Part shown: positions 18,035 through 24,613 of the stretch, piece after piece
Position numbering within the stretch: position 1 is the stretch's first letter
How the letters are laid out: the number at the start of each line of letters is the position of its first letter
DNA from: Bacteroidales bacterium
Lineage (GTDB): Bacteria; Bacteroidota; Bacteroidia; Bacteroidales; P3
Length of the DNA: 64,000 nucleotides
Direction: 5' to 3'
Assembly: GCA_017480245.1 (NCBI GenBank)
Contig: JAFVBA010000010.1
Location: forward strand, 1-64,000
Program-made: the position numbers and the translations under genes
The notes under the pieces: generated by a model
The model's input: the letters and a program-made list of their open reading frames with translations, nothing else
Database searches by the model: none
Told to the model about the DNA's origin: nothing

Positions 18035-18352
18035 ATGCATACTGCAACGATAGAAAGACAGCAGAATGAGGTTATTAAGTATGTGTTGAATATAAAGGAT
18101 TCTGCATATTTGAAACGTTTGAAAACTTCTATGGAAAAGAAAATCCGGAAAGATAATCTTCTTTCCGGAGATTCTTCCGATTATCCTTACAAAGATATGC
18201 CTATATTCGGTCCGAAGACATTGGACGAAGCAATGGAGCGTTTGGACGAAGCCGAAAAACAATTTGCACAAGGCAAAGGTTTGTCATTGGACGAAGTAAT
18301 GCAGAGTGTTTATCAAACAATTCAAAAGCATGCTGAGTTTAAAAATAGATAA
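18035..18352 (+). CDS. Antitoxin-like small protein
   Basis: A 105-residue hydrophilic protein. The N-terminus (ERQQNEVIKYVLNIKDSAYLKRLKTSMEKK) resembles Bacteroidota proteins found before ParE/RelE-family toxins, and the C-terminal half is helical and acidic (LDEAMERLDEAEKQF), fit to wrap a toxin. It has no clear DNA-binding motif. The stop overlaps the start of the toxin-like gene (ATG 18330), the usual order for a type II pair. Because the toxin is frameshifted, the antitoxin may now be free of its partner. Confidence 0.65.
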   Translation: MHTATIERQQNEVIKYVLNIKDSAYLKRLKTSMEKKIRKDNLLSGDSSDYPYKDMPIFGPKTLDEAMERLDEAEKQFAQGKGLSLDEVMQSVYQTIQKHAEFKNR

Positions 18353-18642
18353 CCGTGCGAAAAATGAATTGAACAAGATTGTTGCATGGGTTGTAGATGT
18401 TCATAATGAGCAAACAGCGACACAATTTGCAGACTTGTTTTACTCATTAACAACTTTGTTACGAAATAATCCGTACTTAGGCATTGAAGAATGTTTATTG
18501 AGGAACAGAAAAATCAAAATACCTAAGCATACGTTTTGATGAATACCACAGAATTATTTATTATGTTGCTGATGATACGCTGAATATTGCTGACATTTGG
18601 GATATGCGAATGAAGACAACACAACTGAAGAAAAGATTATAA
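18330..18642 (+). pseudogene. RelE/ParE-family toxin, frameshifted
   Basis: The frame from ATG 18330 (LSLKIDNRAKNELNKIVAWV) stops at 18539. The missing end continues in the +1 frame as IRFDEYHRIIYYVADD, then NIADIWDMRMKTTQLKKRL, stop at 18642. YHRIIYYV and IWDMR are core strand motifs of RelE/ParE toxins. Removing one A from the AAAA at 18516-18519 joins the frames as KIKYLSIRFDEYHR, so a one-base insertion explains the break. The encoded mRNA interferase or gyrase poison should be inactive. Sequencing error at the A run is the alternative. Confidence 0.8.
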
Positions 18643-18652
18643 GTATAGTAGA

Positions 18653-18682
18653 TTTGCTCTTTAATAATTTTTTGTAAATTTG
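18653..18682 (+). promoter_or_regulatory. Promoter upstream of the HU gene cluster
   Basis: TTTG at 18653-18656 and TAAATTTG at 18675-18682 are 18 bases apart. The transcript would begin near 18690, run through a small ORF and the G9 tract, then meet a terminator-like hairpin before the first HU gene. Confidence 0.65.
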
Positions 18683-18702
18683 TGGGGTAAAAATTAGACA
18701 AG

Positions 18703-18783
18703 ATGATGATAAAAGTAAGTAGAAATATAACAAATAATAACATAATCACCTTATTATCAACTTTTTCGGGGGGGGGTATTTAG
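18703..18783 (+). CDS. Possible 26-residue leader peptide ending at a G9 tract
   Basis: ATG at 18703 starts a short peptide rich in Ile, Asn and Thr that ends SGGGI. Nine G at 18768-18776 form its last Gly codons. With eight G the frame extends to 45 residues and ends beyond 18840. With ten G it runs through the hairpin into the following region. It sits between a good promoter and a terminator-like hairpin, as leader peptides do. Translation is not proven, and no family is recognised. Confidence 0.3.
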   Translation: MMIKVSRNITNNNIITLLSTFSGGGI

Positions 18784-18813
18784 AGATAAGCCACAGAGAG
18801 TTAAGATTACAAT

Positions 18814-18870
18814 ATCGGATATTGGATATAACCGTAAGTAGTGCGGTAAATTCAATATCCGATGTTTTTT
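18814..18870 (+). terminator. Terminator-like hairpin (attenuator candidate) before the HU genes
   Basis: ATCGGATATTG (18814-18824) pairs exactly with CAATATCCGAT (18853-18863). An inner ACCG/CGGT pair extends the fold, and a T6 run follows at 18865-18870. It stands 46 bases before the HU gene start, downstream of the promoter. Confidence 0.7.
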
Positions 18871-18915
18871 ATTGCCCGTTCCCGATTCAGTTTTCAATTT
18901 TTAAATAATCATCTT

Positions 18916-19320
18916 ATGTTAGAATACTACATTACCGAGCGGAATTTTAAACAGATTGGCGACAGTGAAGTCAAGACAAAATATTTTGCAGTCCTTGATG
19001 AGAAAACACTGTTGGACACCGAAGAGTTATGTCAAAGAGTTGCGGACTGTTCAACGTTGGCTAAACCTGAGATGCGTCTGGCGTTGGATATGTTGGTTGA
19101 GATGACGTTTGAAGCGTTGAAAGGCGGACGTAGCGTGCGGCTCGGTGAGTTGGGAATACTGCACCCGACGATGACTTCCGCAGTCCAAGAGAATAAAGAG
19201 GATGTTACGGTGGAAACGATAAAAAAGATTTCGTGTAATTTCCGCCAATCTAAGCGTTTGCGCAAGGCTTTGAACAATGAGCATATCCGTAAAGCAAACA
19301 TTCCGACCAAGAATTTTTGA
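18916..19320 (+). CDS. HU-like DNA-binding protein 1
   Basis: A 134-residue member of the Bacteroidota HU-like family (IHF/HU fold with a longer N-terminus). The first 30 residues (LEYYITERNF, TKYFAVLD) precede an HU core: a helix pair, then SVRLGELGILHPTM, the turn that leads into the DNA-binding arm, and KKISCNFRQSKRLRKAL. ATG 18916 is chosen over the longer frame from 18862 because the latter runs through the hairpin and lacks conservation. It is the first of three such genes in a row. Members probably bend or package DNA. Targets are unknown. Confidence 0.75.
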   Translation: MLEYYITERNFKQIGDSEVKTKYFAVLDEKTLLDTEELCQRVADCSTLAKPEMRLALDMLVEMTFEALKGGRSVRLGELGILHPTMTSAVQENKEDVTVETIKKISCNFRQSKRLRKALNNEHIRKANIPTKNF

Positions 19321-19364
19321 CAAACATACGCCATTAAATGTAAAAAGTGCAGGAGGTTTATATG

Positions 19365-19517
19365 AAAAGTGCAGCAAGATTGCGTAGAAAGTGCAGCAAG
19401 GTTTTGTTAGAAAGTATGTACATTACATACAGTAAAGTATATACTTTATATAGCGAAAAGTATATACATTATATAATGAAAAGTATATACTTTCCAACGC
19501 AATCTTCCTGCACTTTT
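19365..19517. repeat. Nested palindrome with GTATATAC units
   Basis: Outer arms of 21 bases, 19365-19385 and 19497-19517, pair with one mismatch (AAAAGTGCAGC against CCTGCACTTTT). Inside are four units of about 22 bases around GTATGTAC or GTATATAC. AAAGTATATACTTT is itself a perfect palindrome. The rest of the gap to 19681 is A-rich with no gene. Confidence 0.75.
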
Positions 19518-19681
19518 AACGCAAGCAAGAAGACAGAAAATTGAAAAGTAAAGTCATTAATTAAGAAAAGACGGAGATTGAGTGAAAAAGTAAGATTATG
19601 CAATGAAGAAGTAAGGTCATTAAATAAGAAAATAAAGAAAAAATAACGGAAATTAAATAACAATTAAAAAATGTAAAAGTT

Positions 19682-20086
19682 ATGGCATTTAAGCTCTATA
19701 AGAAGAAAATCACAACGGCGTTAAGCGGAGAAAAAGAAAATCGCTACGTCCTTAGAATGAGGTCAATAGGAACAAGAACACCTCAAGAGTTATCGGAAAA
19801 GATGACCAAGTATTTTTCCATTGAAGGACCGGAGGCATTGGTGAATATTAATCAACTGTACGCCACTATTGCCGAACAGGTTATGGCAGGTTTTTCGGTG
19901 AAGATAGACGGTTTGGGAACGTTTTATCCGAAATTGACAACCAAATCGGTTAAGGAAATCGAAGATGTAACGGTGGATTGCATCAAAAGGTTTTCCGTAG
20001 GATTCACAATCGACAGAAATTTCCAAAAAGAAATGGACGAAGTGAAGTTAGAACAAGACAGGTCGTTCAATTTAAAACACATTTAG
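19682..20086 (+). CDS. HU-like DNA-binding protein 2
   Basis: A 134-residue HU-like protein with a basic N-terminus (AFKLYKKKITTALSGEKENRYVLRMRS) and a core ending SVKIDGLGTFYPKL, the typical turn before the HU arm. The start ATG 19682 follows A-rich sequence. It is two bases from the next HU-like gene and so co-transcribed with it. Sequence differs clearly from protein 1, so the three are old paralogues, not recent duplicates. Confidence 0.75.
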   Translation: MAFKLYKKKITTALSGEKENRYVLRMRSIGTRTPQELSEKMTKYFSIEGPEALVNINQLYATIAEQVMAGFSVKIDGLGTFYPKLTTKSVKEIEDVTVDCIKRFSVGFTIDRNFQKEMDEVKLEQDRSFNLKHI

Positions 20087-20088
20087 TC

Positions 20089-20496
20089 ATGGCAGAAGTT
20101 CAATATGTAATAGAGAAAAGGTCTTTGAAAGTCAAAGGCGTTAAGGAGGACAGATATTTACCGAAATTAGTCTCCAGTGGCAGAAATACAACAAAAGATA
20201 TCGCAAAGAAATCCATAATTCAAGGAACGATATCTGATTTGGAGTTTCCGCAGTTTATAGATATGCTTGTCAGAACGATAAAAGAGGACTTGAAAAGCGG
20301 ATTGCGGGTACAGTTAGGCGATTTGGGAACTTTGGTGCCGACGATAACTTGCAAGGCGGTTAAGAGTTTTGACGATTTGGATATGGACGCCGTTAAGAAA
20401 AAGACGGTAAGGTTCCAACAGAGTCTGGATTTGAAGACCGAACTGAAAAAAGTAAGTTTCCGCAAATCAAATATCGGAACAATCAAACACATGTAG
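20089..20496 (+). CDS. HU-like DNA-binding protein 3
   Basis: A 135-residue HU-like protein starting AEVQYVIEKRSLKVKG. The core shows GLRVQLGDLGTLVPTI, then a basic tail (KKKTVRFQQSLDLKTELKK). ATG 20089 is chosen because it begins right after the stop of protein 2 and keeps the family N-terminus. The longer frame from 19978 would overlap protein 2. It is the last of the three-gene HU group, which ends at the hairpin at 20720-20757. Confidence 0.75.
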   Translation: MAEVQYVIEKRSLKVKGVKEDRYLPKLVSSGRNTTKDIAKKSIIQGTISDLEFPQFIDMLVRTIKEDLKSGLRVQLGDLGTLVPTITCKAVKSFDDLDMDAVKKKTVRFQQSLDLKTELKKVSFRKSNIGTIKHM

Positions 20497-20582
20497 TTTA
20501 TTTAACATATAGGATGGAGTATGTAGCATGTAGTGTTGCGTGCTTTTGAAACTTAGTTGATAGCAAATAAATAGAGAGAAAA

Positions 20583-20674
20583 ATGAAAAAAGAAGTTTAA
20601 AAATTTTAGGATTCATTGCAGCAATCCTAATCGGAGGGCGACACCGAAGCTCAATATCAATTAGGACGATGTAA
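20583..20674 (+). pseudogene. Remnant of a small membrane peptide gene
   Basis: ATG 20583 reads MKKEV then stops. With one added T at about 20598 it continues LKILGFIAAILIGG and ends at 20674. Short hydrophobic peptides with this kind of start occur after HU-like genes in Bacteroidota (smalltalk-type). This is a weak call based on one segment. The rest of the gap (20497-20828) holds only the terminator and the promoter of the next gene. Confidence 0.3.
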
Positions 20675-20719
20675 CTAAGAAATTAATTGTTGAATAATCT
20701 GCAAGGTGGAGATAAGTAG

Positions 20720-20757
20720 ATGAGTGTTTGAGAAAAGAGTCTTAAGCACTCATTTTT
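20720..20757 (+). terminator. Intrinsic terminator of the HU gene group
   Basis: ATGAGTGTTT (20720-20729) pairs with AAGCACTCAT (20744-20753) with one G-U pair, followed by TTTTTATT. Confidence 0.7.
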
Positions 20758-20768
20758 ATTATTGCCTT

Positions 20769-20799
20769 TTTGTTAAATATAAAACTTTTCGTAATTTTG
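20769..20799 (+). promoter_or_regulatory. Promoter of the asparaginase gene
   Basis: TTTG at 20769-20772 and TAATTTTG at 20792-20799 are 19 bases apart, matching the consensus. The ATG follows at 20829. Confidence 0.7.
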
Positions 20800-20828
20800 C
20801 AGACGGAAATTCTAATACTGACTTTGCA

Positions 20829-21836
20829 ATGAAAAATATTCTTGTCATATATACGGGCGGAACTATAGGGATGGTGAAAGACAGCGTAACGGGTGCATTA
20901 AAACCGTTTGATATGCACAGAATCTATGAAGTGTTACCTGTTCTAAAGAAAATAGATTGCAATATTGAGACATATCAATGCAATCCTATCATAGACTCTT
21001 CGGATATGAATGCAGACAAATGGCTTTTATTTGCTTCGCTTATACAAGAGAATTATTCCAAATACGATGGTTTTGTTATCTTACACGGAACGGATACAAT
21101 GTCTTACACAGCCTCCGCTTTAAGTTTCCTATTAAAAAATCTTTCCAAGCCTGTTATCATCACAGGAAGCCAACTTCCGCTCGGTATGATACGAACTGAC
21201 GGCAGGGATAACATTATTTCCGCCGTTGAAATAGCAGCAAACAACGAGATTGTTATACCCGAAGTTTGTATTTTCTTTGATAACAAACTTTACCGCGGAA
21301 ACCGCACAACTAAAATCAATGCAGAATATTTTGAAGCCTTTTATTCGGGCAATCTTCCTTCACTTGCAAAAGTCGGCATCAATATTTCGTACAAACAACA
21401 TCTTATCTTACCGCAACCAAGTGAGGATTTTTCTATCTATAATCAACTTTGCAAAGACGTAATTATAATGAAAATCCATCCTGCAATAAGCAAAGAATAT
21501 TTGGATGCGATAAGCAATATTCCAAATCTGAAAGGTATCGTGATGGAAACTTACGGTTCGGGCAACGCTCCTACAAAGGATTTCTTTTTGCAAGGAATAA
21601 AGCAAATAATAGATAAAGGCGTGGTGATAATGAACGTAACGCAGTGCAAAGCAGGCAGTGTTGAGATGGGGCATTATCAAGCCAGTTGCGATTTGAGGGA
21701 TATGGGCGTAATAAGCGGTAAAGACATAACAACCGAAGCTGCACTTGCCAAGATGATGTTTGTTTTGGGTAATTTTAATGATAAAGACAAGCAAAAACAA
21801 CTACTGCAAAGCAACCTAAGAGGCGAAATTTCGTAA
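20829..21836 (+). CDS. ansA: L-asparaginase, type I (cytoplasmic)
   Basis: Hydrolyses asparagine to aspartate and ammonia. ATG 20829 gives 335 residues beginning with the catalytic loop ILVIYTGGTIGM (first Thr nucleophile). The second catalytic motif is DGFVILHGTDTMSYTASAL, and ETYGSGNAP follows later. No signal peptide is present, which fits the cytoplasmic type I enzyme. The upstream frame from 20724 is rejected because it crosses the promoter at 20769-20799. It stands alone, between a terminator and an intergenic palindrome. Confidence 0.93.
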   Translation: MKNILVIYTGGTIGMVKDSVTGALKPFDMHRIYEVLPVLKKIDCNIETYQCNPIIDSSDMNADKWLLFASLIQENYSKYDGFVILHGTDTMSYTASALSFLLKNLSKPVIITGSQLPLGMIRTDGRDNIISAVEIAANNEIVIPEVCIFFDNKLYRGNRTTKINAEYFEAFYSGNLPSLAKVGINISYKQHLILPQPSEDFSIYNQLCKDVIIMKIHPAISKEYLDAISNIPNLKGIVMETYGSGNAPTKDFFLQGIKQIIDKGVVIMNVTQCKAGSVEMGHYQASCDLRDMGVISGKDITTEAALAKMMFVLGNFNDKDKQKQLLQSNLRGEIS

Positions 21837-21839
21837 TAT

Positions 21840-21919
21840 AGTTTAGAGTTTATGGTTTAAAGTTTATAGAATCCGAGTACGGTAACAAACTTTAAACCCT
21901 AAACCCTGAGCTTTAAACT
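21840..21919. repeat. TTTAAA-rich heptad palindrome, copy 1
   Basis: Left arm AGTTTAGAGTTTATGGTTTA and the remaining AAGTTT pair with AAACTTTAAACCCTAAACCC and its continuation to 21919. The loop contains ATCCGAGTACGG. Arms are made of loose seven-base words (TTTAAAG, CCCTAAA). Related copies are at 56627 and 57093. Confidence 0.7.
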
Positions 21920-21929
21920 ATCAAAAGCA

Positions 21930-22922
21930 ATGGATTACAAATCAATATTTGAAGATTTTAATAAGTTAAACGTCCTTATCGTCGGGGATGTGATGATTGA
22001 TTCATACCAATGGGGAAAAGTTGAACGTATATCACCCGAAGCCCCCGTACCTATATGTTCGGTTACAAAGATTGAACACCGTTTGGGCGGGGCAGGCAAT
22101 GTTGCGTTGAATATATCCGCAATGGGAGCAACGCCTGTACTTTGCAGCGTGGTAGGTAAGGATGATAACGAGGAGATATTGCTTAAACTTCTTGCGCAGC
22201 ATAATATGACGGCAGAGGGAATTGTTTTGAGTGAAAAACGTCCTACAACCATCAAAACAAGAATAATCGGCAACAATATGCAAATGCTTCGTATTGACAA
22301 GGAAACGACAAATATTCTTGATAATGACGAAGAAAATCTGCTTTTAAGTAAAATCACGGAAATAATAACCAGTAAGAAGATAGACGCTGTTGTTTTTCAG
22401 GATTACGATAAAGGAGTTATTACCGAGAAGATAATAAAACAGACTGTGAAACTTGCAAAGGAGAAAAACATTCCTACAACCGTTGATCCTAAACACCGTA
22501 ATTTCCCGTTATATAAGGGAGTTACGCTGTTTAAACCTAATTTGAAAGAACTGAAAGAGGGTTTGAAGATAGAATTTGCCAAACCTACACTTGAAAACCT
22601 TACTGATGCGGCATTGTTGCTTCACGCTAAGCAAAATATTGCGCAGGTTTTCATCACTTTAAGCGAATACGGAGTATTTATTGCGGATTATACCGACAAG
22701 AAAGCGCAAGTCAATCTTTTGCCTGCACATTTAAGGAAAATAGCGGACGTTTCGGGTGCGGGCGATACGGTTATAAGCGTTGCAACTCTGTGTCTTGCGT
22801 TGGGAATGAGCGGTAAGGAAATGGCAAAGATAAGTAATCTTGCAGGCGGATTGGTTTGCGAGAGCGTGGGAGTTAATCCTATTGACAAGAATCGTTTATA
22901 TAAGGAAGTTATTGCGCTTTAA
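21930..22922 (+). CDS. hldE: D-glycero-beta-D-manno-heptose-7-phosphate kinase (HldE kinase domain)
   Basis: PfkB-family kinase of 330 residues that phosphorylates heptose 7-phosphate at O1 on the way to ADP-heptose for the lipopolysaccharide core. The start VGDVMIDSYQWGKVERISPEAPVPI and GGAGNVALN are hallmark sequences of RfaE domain I. The C-terminal DVSGAGDTVI carries the catalytic Asp. The nucleotidyltransferase half of HldE is absent, so it is the split form, with RfaE2 expected elsewhere. A hairpin terminator follows at 22956-22998. Confidence 0.93.
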   Translation: MDYKSIFEDFNKLNVLIVGDVMIDSYQWGKVERISPEAPVPICSVTKIEHRLGGAGNVALNISAMGATPVLCSVVGKDDNEEILLKLLAQHNMTAEGIVLSEKRPTTIKTRIIGNNMQMLRIDKETTNILDNDEENLLLSKITEIITSKKIDAVVFQDYDKGVITEKIIKQTVKLAKEKNIPTTVDPKHRNFPLYKGVTLFKPNLKELKEGLKIEFAKPTLENLTDAALLLHAKQNIAQVFITLSEYGVFIADYTDKKAQVNLLPAHLRKIADVSGAGDTVISVATLCLALGMSGKEMAKISNLAGGLVCESVGVNPIDKNRLYKEVIAL

Positions 22923-22955
22923 AATCAAGAAATTACGCAACTTGAAATAATAAAT

Positions 22956-22998
22956 CTGCACGTTGAAATAAAATTTCTTCATTTCAGCGTGCAGTATT
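22956..22998 (+). terminator. Intrinsic terminator of the heptose kinase gene
   Basis: CTGCACGTTGAAAT (22956-22969) pairs with ATTTCAGCGTGCAG (22981-22994) with a single mismatch or bulge. The short T run TATTTT follows. Confidence 0.75.
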
Positions 22999-23045
22999 TT
23001 GATATTTTTAGGTTCTTACTACAAGAAAACAGATTCTTTTTTGAT

Positions 23046-23147
23046 ATTAATTTTGAAAAACCTATGTTTTTTAGACGAAAAACCCAGGTTTTTGAATTAA
23101 AAAACATAGGTTTTTTGCTAAAAATACCATAGTTTTTCAAAATTAAT
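23046..23147. repeat. Nested palindrome with AACCTATG/CATAGGTT units
   Basis: Outer arms of 16 bases (23046-23061 and 23132-23147) are exact complements. The inner arm AAAACCTATGTTTTT (23057-23071) pairs exactly with AAAAACATAGGTTTT (23100-23114), and the centre AAAAACCCAGGTTTTT is itself palindromic. There are four units of 21-24 bases, two forward and two reversed, the same plan as the ACCGTC family. Confidence 0.8.
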
Positions 23148-23203
23148 ATGCGAAAAGAATTTAATAAAATGAGTTATTACAACTCTGTTTTACAGAAAAA
23201 TTG

Positions 23204-23211
23204 TAATTTTG
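23204..23211 (+). promoter_or_regulatory. -7 element of the lipoprotein gene
   Basis: TAATTTTG followed by CAACA, 45 bases before the ATG at 23256. Confidence 0.6.
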
Positions 23212-23255
23212 CAACAAGAGAAAATAAAATATTAACAAATAAATACGGCAAAACG

Positions 23256-23705
23256 ATGAATGTACAAATTAAAAACAATGCAAAGAGGATTAAAACCCTA
23301 TTAGTATTAACGACAATGACACTTGCAGGAATTGTTTTCACTGCCTGCAATGACGAAAAGGACGAAGATTACGGTGATTGCCGTGAATGTAATACTGAAA
23401 TCATAGTTAAAGATACGGTAATCTATAGCAGTGATGTTATTTTGGAAGATGATGAATGGTTTGTGCCGACATACGATGCTGTTTATTGGGTATGTAATCC
23501 TGATAAGTATTTAGGGTATTTTTATGCTATTAAAAGTTGGAAAGAGACTACAAGGGCTTATTGTGTTGAGCCTTGTCTGAAAATTAATTGTACAATAATG
23601 CAGAAGAATCCCAATCATGGAGTCAATATGCCGTCCGATTTGGATTCTCCTGACCAATTTTCGATTCTTATAAAGGATATTGAAGAATTCGGGCAGCCTA
23701 TTTAG
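23256..23705 (+). CDS. Lipoprotein of unknown function, Cys-rich
   Basis: A 149-residue lipoprotein. The signal ends in a lipobox before Cys (TLAGIVFTAC, cut near residue 30), followed by DEKDEDYGD. An acidic stretch after the Cys is the known Bacteroidota signal for export to the cell surface. The mature part has six further Cys (YGDCRECN, WVCN, YCVEPCLKINC). ATG 23256 is chosen because the frame from 23148 overlaps the promoter. I do not recognise the fold. A terminator follows directly. Confidence 0.7.
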   Translation: MNVQIKNNAKRIKTLLVLTTMTLAGIVFTACNDEKDEDYGDCRECNTEIIVKDTVIYSSDVILEDDEWFVPTYDAVYWVCNPDKYLGYFYAIKSWKETTRAYCVEPCLKINCTIMQKNPNHGVNMPSDLDSPDQFSILIKDIEEFGQPI

Positions 23706-23722
23706 ACCGTTAGATTGTATAG

Positions 23723-23757
23723 CAGGAACAATAAAATCAATTATTGCTCCTGTTTTT
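23723..23757 (+). terminator. Intrinsic terminator of the lipoprotein gene
   Basis: CAGGAACAATA (23723-23733) pairs with TATTGCTCCTG (23742-23752) with one mismatch, then TTTTTC. Confidence 0.75.
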
Positions 23758-23835
23758 CTTTATAAAAGTTAGGTATTATTGCGGTTAAATGGCAAAATTT
23801 AAAAGAAAAGTTTATTTTGTTTTATCAAAAATACT

Positions 23836-23843
23836 TAACTTTG
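23836..23843 (+). promoter_or_regulatory. -7 element of the MNT/HEPN pair
   Basis: TAACTTTG 12 bases before ATG 23856, with TTTG at 23816-23819 upstream. It overlaps the longer frame from 23817 and so argues for the later start. Confidence 0.6.
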
Positions 23844-23855
23844 CAAAAATATTGT

Positions 23856-24179
23856 ATGAATATGCTGAATGACCAAGAAATATTGCAGAAAATAAAGATG
23901 AAAATCAAGGAAGTTGTCCCTGAAAACGGGCAGGCTTTTCTTTTTGGCTCACGGGCAAGGCATCAAGCAACAGAAAATTCCGATTGGGACATACTTGTTT
24001 TGTTGGATAAAAAGAAAGTGATGAGTGAGGACTATGACAATATTTCTTATGAGTTGAGAGCGTTGGGATGGAATATGCTTCAGTCTATCAATACCGTAAT
24101 TTATACCAAACAACAGTGGAAGGACAATTCCTATTCATTATTTAACAAAAGCGTTGAGGAGGATGCAATTGTTTTATGA
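23856..24179 (+). CDS. MNT-type nucleotidyltransferase antitoxin
   Basis: A 107-residue minimal nucleotidyltransferase. The family motif GS...DxD is seen as GSRAR (31-35) and DWD (43-45) in a 9-12 residue frame. In MNT/HEPN pairs this enzyme adds nucleotides to the HEPN toxin and blocks it. The start at 23856 keeps the promoter free. The stop overlaps the HEPN start by four bases (ATGA), so the genes are coupled. Activity as a true antitoxin is family knowledge and was not shown here. Confidence 0.85.
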   Translation: MNMLNDQEILQKIKMKIKEVVPENGQAFLFGSRARHQATENSDWDILVLLDKKKVMSEDYDNISYELRALGWNMLQSINTVIYTKQQWKDNSYSLFNKSVEEDAIVL

Positions 24180-24592
24180 GCCTAAATACCGAAGACAGAC
24201 GTAATATTGTTATCTACAGATTAGAAAAATCTTTGACGGCATACGAAGATGCTACACTAAATATAGGTATTAAAAGGTGGAATGTTGTAGCAAACAGATT
24301 GTATTATGCTGCGTATTATGCAGTTTCTTCATTACTTATTGCAAACGGATATTTCACTAAAACGCATGAAGGTGTTATAATGGAATTCGGACTGCATTTC
24401 GCAAAGGAAGGTAAAGTCAGTAAGGAGTTAGCACGTTTGTATAGTAAATTATATGATTTGCGTATTACGGGAGACTATAATGACCATTTTAATATTGAAG
24501 AAAGCGATGTTTTACCTTTTGTTGAACCAGCAAAGGAGTTAATAGATACAGTTTCTTCTATGGCTAAAAATATTCTTGGTATAGATAATTAA
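24176..24592 (+). CDS. HEPN domain protein, toxin partner of MNT
   Basis: A 138-residue helical protein. The segment RWNVVANRLYYAAYYAVSSLL is the HEPN helix that packs in dimers. The late RITGDYNDHFNIEES has a diverged R-x4-6-H like motif (Arg157-type position followed by GDYNDH) that would be the RNase site. Order (MNT first) and four-base overlap match the known two-gene toxin-antitoxin module. It stands intact, unlike the type II pair at 18035-18642. Its physiological target is not known. Confidence 0.8.
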   Translation: MSLNTEDRRNIVIYRLEKSLTAYEDATLNIGIKRWNVVANRLYYAAYYAVSSLLIANGYFTKTHEGVIMEFGLHFAKEGKVSKELARLYSKLYDLRITGDYNDHFNIEESDVLPFVEPAKELIDTVSSMAKNILGIDN

Positions 24593-24613
24593 ATAAATTG
24601 TGAAAAGTATAAT

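Noticed and set aside
18330-18642. Programmed frameshift in the toxin gene
   Set aside because: The AAAA site lacks a slippery heptamer and stimulatory structure. A simple insertion explains it.
21840-21919. CCCTAAA words as telomere-like sequence
   Set aside because: Words are irregular and lie in hairpin arms inside a circular-type gene-dense region. Resemblance is by chance of A/T-rich heptads.
24176-24592. HEPN/MNT pair as a novel defence system
   Set aside because: Order, overlap and motifs match the known MNT/HEPN toxin-antitoxin module. Nothing unusual is added.
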